A stretch of DNA of 7,703 nucleotides from an uncultured Bacilli bacterium (GTDB taxonomy: Bacteria > Bacillota_I > Bacilli_A > RF39 > UBA660), in NCBI GenBank assembly GCA_947627525.1, contig CANQWJ010000057.1, positions 1 to 7,703 of the forward strand. The letters run 5' to 3'. Shown one piece after another: positions 1 through 6,120 of the stretch (positions are counted from its first letter, which is position 1; every line of letters begins with the position of its first letter). Below the pieces are notes generated by a model, which saw only the letters and a list, made by a program, of their open reading frames with translations, did no database searches and was not told where the DNA came from. The position numbers were made by a program, and so were the translations under genes.

Positions 1-270
1 TTTGGATACGCATTCGCTCATGAGGTTACTGGCCGCTACTTTCATATCTGTTTCATGAAGTTTATATGTATTATCTCTTGTCTCTCTTATCCTTCCACTT
101 ATGGCCGGAAAAGCTATCCCTATTAAAACTCCTATTATTACTATTACAGCTAGTAATTCTATTAATGTGAAACCTTCTATAATAGCACGTCTACTTTTTT
201 TCTTTTTTGTTTCAACCGTTTTATTTCTATATCTTTTTTTACTTTCCATTTTATTTTTACTTTTTCCCAT
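1..270 (-). CDS. type IV prepilin-like protein, N-terminal part (runs off the window)
   Basis: The minus-strand frame is open from an ATG at 270-268 to the window edge (90 codons), so the C-terminus is missing. The visible protein has a highly basic leader of 33 residues (14 Lys/Arg) ending in Gly33, then GFTLIELLAVIVIIGVLIG, the classic prepilin signature: cleavage after Gly, Phe at +1, Glu at +5, then a hydrophobic helix of about 20 residues, followed by FPAISGRIRETRDN. By family knowledge, a prepilin peptidase cleaves and N-methylates such proteins, which assemble into pili, competence pseudopili or type II-like secretion fibres at the membrane. The start is set by AGGTGA at 276-281, five bases upstream; Met8 has no such site. 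The leader is much longer than the 6-15 residues usual for ComGC-like pseudopilins. It follows sigE by 76 bases. The subtype cannot be told without the C-terminus. Confidence 0.88.
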   Translation of the reverse strand, partial: MGKSKNKMESKKRYRNKTVETKKKKSRRAIIEGFTLIELLAVIVIIGVLIGIAFPAISGRIRETRDNTYKLHETDMKVAASNLMSECVSK

Positions 271-275
271 CAAGA

Positions 276-281
276 TCACCT
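276..281 (-). promoter_or_regulatory. ribosome binding site of the prepilin-like gene
   Basis: AGGTGA on the minus strand, with five bases (TCTTG) before the ATG at 270-268. It decides for this start, which keeps the long basic leader, over the internal ATG at 249-247, which is preceded only by A-rich sequence. Confidence 0.7.
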
Positions 282-300
282 ACAATCCTATCATTTTTAT

Positions 301-330
301 ATTATCATATTTTTTTACTAATTAAAACAA
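301..330 (-). promoter_or_regulatory. possible weak promoter for the prepilin-like gene
   Basis: In the 76-base gap after sigE, the minus strand carries TTGTTT (330-325), then 17-18 bases, then TGATAA/GATAAT (307-301), leaving a leader of roughly 25 bases before the ribosome binding site. This fits a vegetative-type promoter only loosely, and the gap is so AT-rich that chance matches are likely. I see no convincing terminator hairpin after sigE in this gap, so read-through from the spoIIGA-sigE operon is equally possible. Confidence 0.25.
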
Positions 331-346
331 AAAAAGAACTTAAAGA

Positions 347-1036
347 TTAATTTTTCATAAGTCCTTTCAATTTCCTAATTGTCTTTTTTTCTATTCTTGA
401 TATATATGATTGACTAATACCTAATAATTCCGCTACATCTTTTTGCGTCATTTCTTCTCTATTTCCCAATCCATATCTTAAAACCATAATTTCTTTATCT
501 CTTGGTGGTAATTTGTTTATTTCTTCTAAAACAACACTTCTTTCGTATTCATCCTCTAAGGGTCTAGTTACAATATTCGCATCTGTTCCTAAGACATCTT
601 CTAAATGTAGTTCATTTCCTTCTCCATCATAACTTAATGAATCTTCGAAACTAACTTCCGTTTTTACTTTTTTATTTTTTCTTAAATACATCAATATTTC
701 ATTATCAATACATCTTGATGCATAAGTCGCTAATTTAATGTTTTTATCCATACTATAAGTTTTTATACCTTTTATTAAACCAATTGTTCCAATACTTACT
801 AAATCTTCTAAATCAACTTTGGTATTCTCATATTTCTTCGCTAGAAAAACAACTAATCGCAAATTGTGTTCAATCAGTTTATCTCTTGCCATCAAGTCCC
901 CATCACCAGCCATAACTAAGTAAAACTCTTCCGCTTCCTTACTCAAAGGTTCCGGTAATTTATCGGTTGCTCCAACATAAAATACACTATTACTATAATT
1001 AAATAACGCAATAACCAACAAAATAATACTTATCAT
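347..1036 (-). CDS. sigE: sporulation sigma factor SigE (pro-sigma-E), early mother-cell sigma factor
   Basis: A sigma-70 family protein of 229 aa (B. subtilis SigE is about 239). The mother-cell sigma factor directs RNA polymerase to early mother-cell genes after asymmetric division. Visible parts: a hydrophobic pro-sequence (residues 1-18, ISIILLVIALF...), then VFYVGA at 18-23, matching the VYYIGG processing site of the B. subtilis protein, then LPEPLSKE; region 2 at about 55-120 (NLRLVVFLAKKYE, DLVSIGTIGLIKG, KLATYASRCIDNEILMYLR); the VSFED linker and DVLGTD; region 4 at about 164-229 with the helix-turn-helix TQKDVAELLGISQSYISRIEK. The ATG overlaps the spoIIGA stop by one base, and its GGAGG (1043-1047) lies inside the spoIIGA coding end, so the two are translationally coupled. 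SigK is the main alternative, but the FYVG site and the SpoIIGA partner favour SigE. The pro-sequence is more hydrophobic and shorter than in B. subtilis. No sigG follows; a prepilin-like gene does. Confidence 0.95.
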   Translation of the reverse strand: MISIILLVIALFNYSNSVFYVGATDKLPEPLSKEAEEFYLVMAGDGDLMARDKLIEHNLRLVVFLAKKYENTKVDLEDLVSIGTIGLIKGIKTYSMDKNIKLATYASRCIDNEILMYLRKNKKVKTEVSFEDSLSYDGEGNELHLEDVLGTDANIVTRPLEDEYERSVVLEEINKLPPRDKEIMVLRYGLGNREEMTQKDVAELLGISQSYISRIEKKTIRKLKGLMKN

Positions 1037-1788
1037 TATTTTCCTCCCATTATCATCGTGTATTTATTATTTAAAATAATATCAACACCATCTATTTTTA
1101 TTTTTTTATTAATGAACCCAATTAAACTATTTTTATATATTTGATCTTCCACAATTAATTTATCAACTCTGATACATTTCAATAATCCATCACCACTAGC
1201 AGTCTCATATGGTACATAAATTATTTCTTCAATATCATATGGTAAATCTTTAGTACAAATTAAACTTATCGGTCGCTTTTTATATTGATCAACTAGTTTA
1301 TTACCACTATCGATATAACCGACATAACAATATTTTTTTCTTTTATATTCTATTATTACTTTGACATAGTTATTATAATTAAATTTTATTTTTTTCATTT
1401 CTTTTAAATACCACAATAAAATAATTAAACTAAAAAATAATACAAATAAAATATTATTGAGATTTAACTCTAAATCTAATAGATATAATCCTCCTCCTAA
1501 AACAATACTCGTAATATATAAGTATCCTAAATTATTAATAAAATAATTAAAATTTTTATATGAAAACGTTATGATAACCATCAAAATACTAAAAGTAAGT
1601 TTTATCAAAAACAGCTCTAAATTATTAAGTCTAAAAAAAAGACACATTATGGTTAATCCTCCAACTAAACTACCTAATATTATTCTTTTAAAACTAACAT
1701 TTCTTTTAAGAATGAGAGATGTTATTAAGAGGACTAAAAAATCAATATAAACATTTAAAAGAAAAACTAAGTCGATGTATATTTTCAT
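1036..1788 (-). CDS. spoIIGA: sporulation sigma-E processing peptidase SpoIIGA
   Basis: A 250-aa membrane aspartic protease that removes the pro-sequence of SigE in the mother cell after septation. The N-terminal half (about 1-128) is a string of hydrophobic segments that reads as five or so membrane helices, beginning with MKIYIDLVFLLNVYIDFLVL, a typical SpoIIGA start. The C-terminal half (about 130-250) is the soluble protease domain with GYIDSGNKL; Asp160 in this D[ST]GN motif corresponds to the catalytic aspartate known for the family (inferred by motif, family acts as a dimer). Later IPY-like segments (IYVPYETASGDG) fit the family too. It is shorter than the B. subtilis protein (about 309 aa). 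The start is supported by AGGTGG at 1793-1798, four bases upstream. It lies directly before sigE, overlapping by one base, which is the conserved spoIIG operon order. Confidence 0.95.
   Translation of the reverse strand: MKIYIDLVFLLNVYIDFLVLLITSLILKRNVSFKRIILGSLVGGLTIMCLFFRLNNLELFLIKLTFSILMVIITFSYKNFNYFINNLGYLYITSIVLGGGLYLLDLELNLNNILFVLFFSLIILLWYLKEMKKIKFNYNNYVKVIIEYKRKKYCYVGYIDSGNKLVDQYKKRPISLICTKDLPYDIEEIIYVPYETASGDGLLKCIRVDKLIVEDQIYKNSLIGFINKKIKIDGVDIILNNKYTMIMGGK
1043..1047 (-). promoter_or_regulatory. ribosome binding site of sigE inside spoIIGA
   Basis: GGAGG on the minus strand, six bases before the sigE ATG, is formed by the codons for the last Gly-Gly of SpoIIGA. The junction TAATG overlaps stop and start by one base, indicating coupled synthesis of protease and substrate. 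Confidence 0.85.
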
Positions 1789-1803
1789 CTTACCACCTAT
1801 TTG

Positions 1804-1837
1804 AGTATATCTTTTTCTAATAAAAAAAATTGTCGAA
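1804..1837 (-). promoter_or_regulatory. putative Spo0A-activated promoter of spoIIGA-sigE
   Basis: On the minus strand TCGACA (1836-1831) resembles a -35 box, and TATACT (1809-1804) resembles a -10 box, with 21 bases between them. The B. subtilis spoIIG promoter is known for an overlong spacer (22 bp) and for an 0A box overlapping the -35 region, where Spo0A~P activates sigma-A polymerase. The same layout appears here, with the exact 0A heptamer covering the -35-like element. Weak point: the start site predicted from TATACT would be near 1797, leaving a very short leader and clipping the ribosome binding site (1793-1798), so the true -10 may be a neighbouring overlapping hexamer such as GATATA (1811-1806). 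Confidence 0.6.
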
Positions 1838-1859
1838 ATCTATTCTTTCAACAATTTTT
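1822..1859 (-). terminator. intrinsic terminator after the deacetylase-like gene
   Basis: Reading the minus strand, a 14-base arm at 1859-1846 pairs with the arm at 1838-1825 (one G-U wobble, no gaps) around a 7-base loop, and the 3' arm runs straight into T's (eight in all, 1829-1822). The stem is AT-rich but long, as expected in this genome. The TAG stop of the deacetylase-like gene lies in the loop, so the hairpin starts within its coding end. The 3' arm also contains the 0A box of the next operon. Confidence 0.75.
1831..1837 (+). promoter_or_regulatory. 0A box (Spo0A~P binding site)
   Basis: TGTCGAA, an exact match to the known Spo0A box heptamer (TGTCGAA, looser form TGNCGAA), read on the plus strand 43-49 bases upstream of the spoIIGA start codon. 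Its location before spoIIGA, a classic Spo0A target, is what makes the short match credible. The opposite arm of the hairpin contains the one-mismatch version TGTTGAA on the minus strand (1854-1848). Confidence 0.6.
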
Positions 1860-2688
1860 CTAAAGAAACTATTTTTTGATTATTTTGCCTAATATAATTA
1901 ATTATGTATGAAAGTTCAGAAACTGTATTATAATTATTATCAAATTTAATAATAGAACCATTTGTCAATTTATTTTTTATTTCATAATAAGGGAACTTTG
2001 AAGTATTAATCAAAGGTACAATCGTATGTAATTTCTTTTTACTACATATTTGTAATACATCATTATTAATTTCATCACTATAACAAAAAGATAAACTATT
2101 ATTGATATATCCTTTTAAAAAAGCATTAGTTTTTTCTAAAGCAATTACATTATAAGAATTATTATTACCTAAACTCTCTATTTTTTGATTATTTAAGTAA
2201 AGTAATTTAACAACGTCTTTATTTTCATTCAATAGTTTCTCATCAACAAAAAAGGTTCCAATTACTTCTTTCTCTTTTAAAATAGAAATAATTTCTTCTA
2301 AATAATTAGTATCCTTTACTTTAAAAATCAAAGCTACTTCTCTTTTATTCTTATTACCACTAGAAATATATTTATCATATATATTATTTATAGATTTAAT
2401 GGGACTTATTTCATAAAAGACAAATAAGTTGTCATTAAAGTCCCCATATTTTTTCATTAATTTATAACTATTTTGCACATCTATTTTTAAACCATTTGCT
2501 CCTGGAACAACAAAAGAGTCTTCTTCACATGCATTAACTGATTTTATTTCATATAGACTTTTATTTTTTTCTATTTCCTTCATAATGGGATCTAATTCTT
2601 TTAAACTATTGACCATTAGCGTTGTCATAAAAAAAGATAATAGTGAAAATAAAGAAAAAAGAAAAAAAGAAAAAAACTTTTTAAACAT
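1840..2688 (-). CDS. membrane-anchored NodB-like (polysaccharide deacetylase fold) protein, catalytic residues lost
   Basis: A 282-aa protein with one N-terminal membrane helix (about residues 5-26, rich in Phe/Leu/Ser), uncleaved in appearance, and an extracytoplasmic NodB-type domain. Landmarks of the fold remain: KREVALIFKV (about 115-124) in place of the ALTFDDG strand, VIGTFFVDEKLL (142-153) for the ATFFV strand, IESLGNNNSYN (170-180) for the HxxxH metal motif, and NGSIIKFDNNYNTVSELSYI (243-262) for the terminal GSIILLH block ending in KIVSLEKLL. The catalytic Asp pair and both metal-binding His are replaced, so it is probably not an active deacetylase; a binding or scaffold role is inference. 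The ATG at 2688-2686 is preferred to the in-frame ATG 12 bases upstream because GGTGA (2694-2698) stands five bases before it and nothing precedes the other. It follows the third metallopeptidase-like gene by 41 bases and ends at a terminator, so it probably closes that operon. Confidence 0.75.
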   Translation of the reverse strand: MFKKFFSFFLFSLFSLLSFFMTTLMVNSLKELDPIMKEIEKNKSLYEIKSVNACEEDSFVVPGANGLKIDVQNSYKLMKKYGDFNDNLFVFYEISPIKSINNIYDKYISSGNKNKREVALIFKVKDTNYLEEIISILKEKEVIGTFFVDEKLLNENKDVVKLLYLNNQKIESLGNNNSYNVIALEKTNAFLKGYINNSLSFCYSDEINNDVLQICSKKKLHTIVPLINTSKFPYYEIKNKLTNGSIIKFDNNYNTVSELSYIINYIRQNNQKIVSLEKLLKE

Positions 2689-2712
2689 ATACTTCACCAT
2701 TTAAGTATATGT
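2685..2712. repeat. perfect 10-bp inverted repeat over the translation start of the NodB-like gene
   Basis: Arms ACATATACTT and AAGTATATGT (2685-2694 and 2703-2712) are exact inverses separated by eight bases. As RNA on the minus strand it would form a hairpin with the start codon in the 3' arm and most of the ribosome binding site in the loop. As DNA it could be an operator. The upstream arm also contains TATACT, a possible -10 element. It is not followed by a T-run, so it is not a terminator. Confidence 0.6.
2694..2698 (-). promoter_or_regulatory. ribosome binding site deciding the start of the NodB-like gene
   Basis: GGTGA lies five bases before the ATG at 2688-2686. The longer in-frame ATG at 2700-2698 has only AT-rich sequence upstream. 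The site is mostly in the loop of the inverted repeat at 2685-2712, while the chosen start codon is in the stem. Confidence 0.55.
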
Positions 2713-2729
2713 AAGTTTCTTTCTCATAA

Positions 2730-4331
2730 TTATTTATTTGTATTTGGTGTTTTTATTTTTTGACGACGTCTTTCTTCATTTCTTTCAATTAAAGCACTAC
2801 GTATACTATATAATTCATTGACACTTTCATCATTGCTTTTATTAAGACAATCTTCTATTCTAACTAAATATGATTTAGGAATAATTTCATATACGTCATC
2901 TAATTGGGGAGACATTTGGACCGTTGTTAACTCAATTCTAAATGGATTAAAAATGATATCTAATTTCCAAATGTCATCATCATAACTAGAGGTTTTGAAA
3001 AAGTCGTAATGCGAAGCATATTCACTCGAAAAAAACATTTTTCCTTCATCCCAACGGCGTTTTGTCGCATCAAGTGCTAGTTTTTGCGTAACTAATTCAT
3101 TATAAGTTTCAAATTCTTTTGAATTACCGACATTGACACCACACTTATATGATTGGACATCATCACCATAACGTTCAACGACATGGCGAAGTTCATGGTC
3201 AACAATGACATCAAAATAAGGATCAAAATCCAAAACGCGAAACCAAACATAATTATCCTTAAGAGGACTATTCCAATCAACGGCCGTCCACGAATGAATA
3301 TTGAAGTTTAAAAGACTATCAGCATTTATTTCAAATAAATTTCTTGGAACTGTTTTCGATGTTAATAATTCCCATAAACGTTCACGGTACATGCGGTTCC
3401 ACATCTTTCCTTCTTCTTCAATTGTTGACATGATGTAAGGGTTAGGAAAAAACTGTTTTAAATAAGGAATATCTTCCCAATCACAAAAGAGTTTATCAAT
3501 ATCATATGGATATAAAAGATGTTCCAACTCTTCTTGGCGAAAGTTAGGAATTTTTTCTAAATAAGCAAGACGTCTATTTACTATTAATTCTTTATAACGT
3601 TGATCTACTTGTGACATTTTCAATTTTTTAGAATAATAATCATTAAAGTATTTAATAGATGGATCAACAGTAAACCCTTTTTTATTTTTAGGTCTAAACC
3701 AAAAAGAAAAACTTTCTAAATCTGGATAAGAAAAATTAGGATCATTTCTTATTTTTTCTTTTTCTTCGTCAGTTAAAAAAGATTCATATCTTTGAAAAAA
3801 ATTGTAATAATAACTTTGTGTTAATTCATCTATTTTTTTATCTAACTCTAAAGCGTATTCTCTTATTTTTTGATAATCGACACTACTTCTTTTTTTAACG
3901 TTGCGCTCTAAAAGATCAAATATTTTAGGTAATATTAAATCATAAGACGAAGATTGTTTATCTATTTTTTCTAATTCTTCATCACTGACAGGACGACCAA
4001 ACACTCTAATAAGCATTTTATTTACTAAAGCTTGTAAGTCCTCATTAGGAGTTTCAAGGGAAAGATTATGATGATAACGAACAACTTTTAAATCTTGAAA
4101 ATCAATATCTAAATCTTTTAAAGTATCAAAAATAGCATCTATTTTATCTAAACGAGATTGATTTCTAGCATATCTCAATAAGCCATCCGGCGTAACATAA
4201 AATCCTAATTGTAATTTTTCCAAGTTCTTGGTTATATGTTCGCGATATTTTTCACCATATTGCTTAACATAAGACTCAATTAATATTGGTATATTTTCTC
4301 TTATCTTTTGTTCAAAAATAGTAAAATCCAT
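2730..4331 (-). CDS. HExRH putative zinc metallopeptidase, third member of a tandem paralog set
   Basis: A 533-aa cytoplasmic-looking protein (no signal peptide, no membrane helix) of a family I do not recognise. N-terminal block at 17-34 (LIESYVKQYGEKYREHIT), then FYVTPDGLLRYA (44-55) and DAIFDTLKDLD (65-75), shared with both neighbours. A charged central part is followed by NRRLAYLEKI (252-261) and CDWEDI (283-288). The core is DHELRH (His379, Glu380, His383), an HExxH zinc-site motif, with YNELVTQKLAL 31 residues later; Glu412 is the likely third ligand, as in gluzincins. Conserved RRW, FSSEYA, LDIIFNPFR and IPKSYL blocks follow, then a basic tail. Peptidase activity is inferred from these motifs only. 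A strong AGGAGGG (4337-4343) precedes the ATG by five bases, and the upstream paralog stops 14 bases before the start. It lacks the roughly 40-residue insert with FAFAEKF...LKSLGF seen in the second copy. Confidence 0.85.
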   Translation of the reverse strand: MDFTIFEQKIRENIPILIESYVKQYGEKYREHITKNLEKLQLGFYVTPDGLLRYARNQSRLDKIDAIFDTLKDLDIDFQDLKVVRYHHNLSLETPNEDLQALVNKMLIRVFGRPVSDEELEKIDKQSSSYDLILPKIFDLLERNVKKRSSVDYQKIREYALELDKKIDELTQSYYYNFFQRYESFLTDEEKEKIRNDPNFSYPDLESFSFWFRPKNKKGFTVDPSIKYFNDYYSKKLKMSQVDQRYKELIVNRRLAYLEKIPNFRQEELEHLLYPYDIDKLFCDWEDIPYLKQFFPNPYIMSTIEEEGKMWNRMYRERLWELLTSKTVPRNLFEINADSLLNFNIHSWTAVDWNSPLKDNYVWFRVLDFDPYFDVIVDHELRHVVERYGDDVQSYKCGVNVGNSKEFETYNELVTQKLALDATKRRWDEGKMFFSSEYASHYDFFKTSSYDDDIWKLDIIFNPFRIELTTVQMSPQLDDVYEIIPKSYLVRIEDCLNKSNDESVNELYSIRSALIERNEERRRQKIKTPNTNK

Positions 4332-4336
4332 AATAT

Positions 4337-4343
4337 CCCTCCT
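4337..4343 (-). promoter_or_regulatory. strong ribosome binding site of the 533-aa paralog
   Basis: AGGAGGG, five bases (ATATT) before the ATG at 4331-4329 and directly after the TAG stop of the preceding paralog. It is the best ribosome binding site in the array and shows that this gene is read within a polycistronic message. Confidence 0.8.
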
Positions 4344-4345
4344 TC

Positions 4346-6109
4346 CTATAATTTGACTTTTTTCACTTTCACTAATAAACCTTTAGGTTTCTTTTCTTCC
4401 TTCACTTCTTCTTTTCTTTTTAAGAGTTCTTGACGTATTGTTATTAATTCATCAACACTTTCTTTATCATGACTTGGAAGAAGTTCACTAATTCTTTGTA
4501 AATACTCTTTGGGAATTGTCTTATATATTTTAATAAAATTAGAATCTATTTGGGAAGATATTAATTCTTCACGAAATGGTTCAAAAATAATATCTAAGTT
4601 ATCGATATCAGCATCATACTCAGAAAGTTCATCTAAAAGACGCCAAGCATGATCATTAGAAAAAATATATTGGCCTTTTTGCCATCGCATATTTGCTCCT
4701 TCAACAGCTAACTTTTGGGTTACTCGTTCATTATAATTTTCAAAATCATCTCCTAAATCCGTACCACAAATAGTAACATAAGAATTTTCATCTCTAGAAT
4801 TAGGATTATGAACGAAACGTGTTTCGACAGCGTGTCGCATTTCATGATCAAGCATAATATCAAACAAATTATATTTATCAGAAAATGGTTTTAAAAAGAT
4901 GCAACAAAATAAAGATTTAGGTCCATCAATTGCACTAGCTCCAAAACAATAATCATCTTCTCCAAAATCAAATACTTCATCTAGTCCATCAACATCTTCA
5001 AAATCATTTATTAAAGATTCTTTTAATAATTCATTAGTAATTTTTTTATGAGTTGCATCACGTAAAGAAACTATTTCTCTTAAATACTTTTTCTTAGGTA
5101 AAACTTTTTTAAAATCTAGTTTATACCAATCACAATAATATTTTTCACCAAAAGGTGTCCCTTCAGGAATAGAAAAGGGAAAGTATCCTATCTCTTCCAA
5201 ATAATGAGCACGTCTTTGACATATTTTTTCTTTTATGCTAACGGCCACATTTTTGTCATTAAGTATTCGCGTATATTCATCATCAAAATAAAAAATTGAA
5301 CCACTTAAATATCCTTGATTACTATCAAAATAATTTTTGGAAATAGCATAACTAATTTTTTCTTCTTCACTAAGAGGTCTTCTTAATATTTTTTCTACTT
5401 TAGCATAATATTCTTTTTCTTCCCTCATAATTATTTCTTTTTGAATTTTTTCTAGTTCATTGGCAAACTCAAATATTTCTAAATAATTATTACTACAACG
5501 TTTATCTAAATTCTTATTTACAATTTTTAAAATACTGCGCATTAGTAAAACAGCTTTATGATAATCTTGACTATCTAAATATTCTTCTTCGGTTATATCA
5601 TCATTAATAAAACCTAAACTTTTTAAAACTTTCACTCTCTCTTTAATACTTTCTTCATTACCATCAAACTTTTCAGCAAAAGCAAAAATTCCTAACTTAA
5701 AAATATCTTCTTCTAAAAAAGCTTTTATTTCTTCTTTATCACATGAATACTCTTGTAAATCTGTTTCAACTATTTCTTCTTTTTCAGGATCTATAAAAAG
5801 AGGAAATAGGCTTGATGTTAATTCATATAAATCTCTTGGCATAATAAAGTCATAATTACTAATATAAATATCACTAGTATCAACACCAAGATCATCATAT
5901 GTATCAATAATTGCTGAAAAATAATCGTGTATTTTTTTAGTCATCGCATAAGCATATAGACCATATGTTGTCACTTGAAAATATACTTTAGTACTTTCAA
6001 CAGTTTCTATAATTTGTTGACGATATTTTTCACCATATTGACTAACATACGTTTCAATGAGAAAAGGATATTTTTCTTTAACTCTATTTCGCAAATTATA
6101 GAAATTCAT
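4346..6109 (-). CDS. HExRH putative zinc metallopeptidase, second member of a tandem paralog set
   Basis: A 587-aa protein, no signal peptide or membrane segment, rich in Glu/Lys/Asp and with long helical stretches. It aligns end to end with the 533-aa neighbour: N-terminal FLIETYVSQYGEKYRQQI (16-33), FQVTTYGLYAYA (44-55), AIIDTYDDLGVD (66-77), an added segment of about 40 residues with FKLGIFAFAEKF and LKSLGF (137-167), RRAHYLEEIGY (299-309), CDWYKLDFKKVLP (326-338), then DHEMRH with His422, Glu423, His426 and YNERVTQKLAVEG with Glu461 as probable third zinc ligand; then RW, FSNDHA, LDIIFEPFREEL, IPKEYL. The C-terminal tail is Lys-rich (KKPKGLLVKVKKVKL). I choose the ATG at 6109-6107 over a GTG nine bases upstream because it aligns exactly with the sister's Met1 and AGGTG (6116-6120) precedes it by six bases. 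It starts one base after the stop of the first copy. Function as a peptidase is inferred from the motif; substrate unknown. Confidence 0.85.
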   Translation of the reverse strand: MNFYNLRNRVKEKYPFLIETYVSQYGEKYRQQIIETVESTKVYFQVTTYGLYAYAMTKKIHDYFSAIIDTYDDLGVDTSDIYISNYDFIMPRDLYELTSSLFPLFIDPEKEEIVETDLQEYSCDKEEIKAFLEEDIFKLGIFAFAEKFDGNEESIKERVKVLKSLGFINDDITEEEYLDSQDYHKAVLLMRSILKIVNKNLDKRCSNNYLEIFEFANELEKIQKEIIMREEKEYYAKVEKILRRPLSEEEKISYAISKNYFDSNQGYLSGSIFYFDDEYTRILNDKNVAVSIKEKICQRRAHYLEEIGYFPFSIPEGTPFGEKYYCDWYKLDFKKVLPKKKYLREIVSLRDATHKKITNELLKESLINDFEDVDGLDEVFDFGEDDYCFGASAIDGPKSLFCCIFLKPFSDKYNLFDIMLDHEMRHAVETRFVHNPNSRDENSYVTICGTDLGDDFENYNERVTQKLAVEGANMRWQKGQYIFSNDHAWRLLDELSEYDADIDNLDIIFEPFREELISSQIDSNFIKIYKTIPKEYLQRISELLPSHDKESVDELITIRQELLKRKEEVKEEKKPKGLLVKVKKVKL

Positions 6110-6115
6110 CTTAGA

Positions 6116-6120
6116 CACCT
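6116..6120 (-). promoter_or_regulatory. ribosome binding site of the 587-aa paralog, inside the end of the preceding gene
   Basis: AGGTG, formed by the last Gly-Val codons of the upstream paralog, stands six bases before the ATG at 6109-6107; the upstream TAA (6113-6111) and this ATG are one base apart. The possible GTG start at 6118 lies inside this site, which argues against it. Reinitiation by terminating ribosomes is likely, so the state of the upstream reading frame may influence this gene. Confidence 0.65.

Noticed and set aside
101..325. Plus-strand frame of 74 codons with a hydrophobic stretch.
   Set aside because: It is the reverse shadow of the prepilin-like gene; it lacks a ribosome binding site, and the minus strand carries an unmistakable prepilin motif.
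271..346. Terminator after sigE.
   Set aside because: There is a T-rich run but no stem of useful length before it.
2625..2680. Purine-rich low-complexity tract as a possible regulatory or repeat element.
   Set aside because: It encodes the Phe/Ser/Leu-rich membrane helix of the NodB-like protein, which explains the composition.
3092..3280. Minus-strand frame of 62 codons.
   Set aside because: Lies wholly inside the 533-aa paralog over its conserved HExRH core; composition is that of an out-of-frame shadow.
6116..6118. GTG start for the 587-aa paralog (590 aa).
   Set aside because: It lies inside the ribosome binding site of the ATG at 6109, and that ATG aligns with Met1 of the sister protein.
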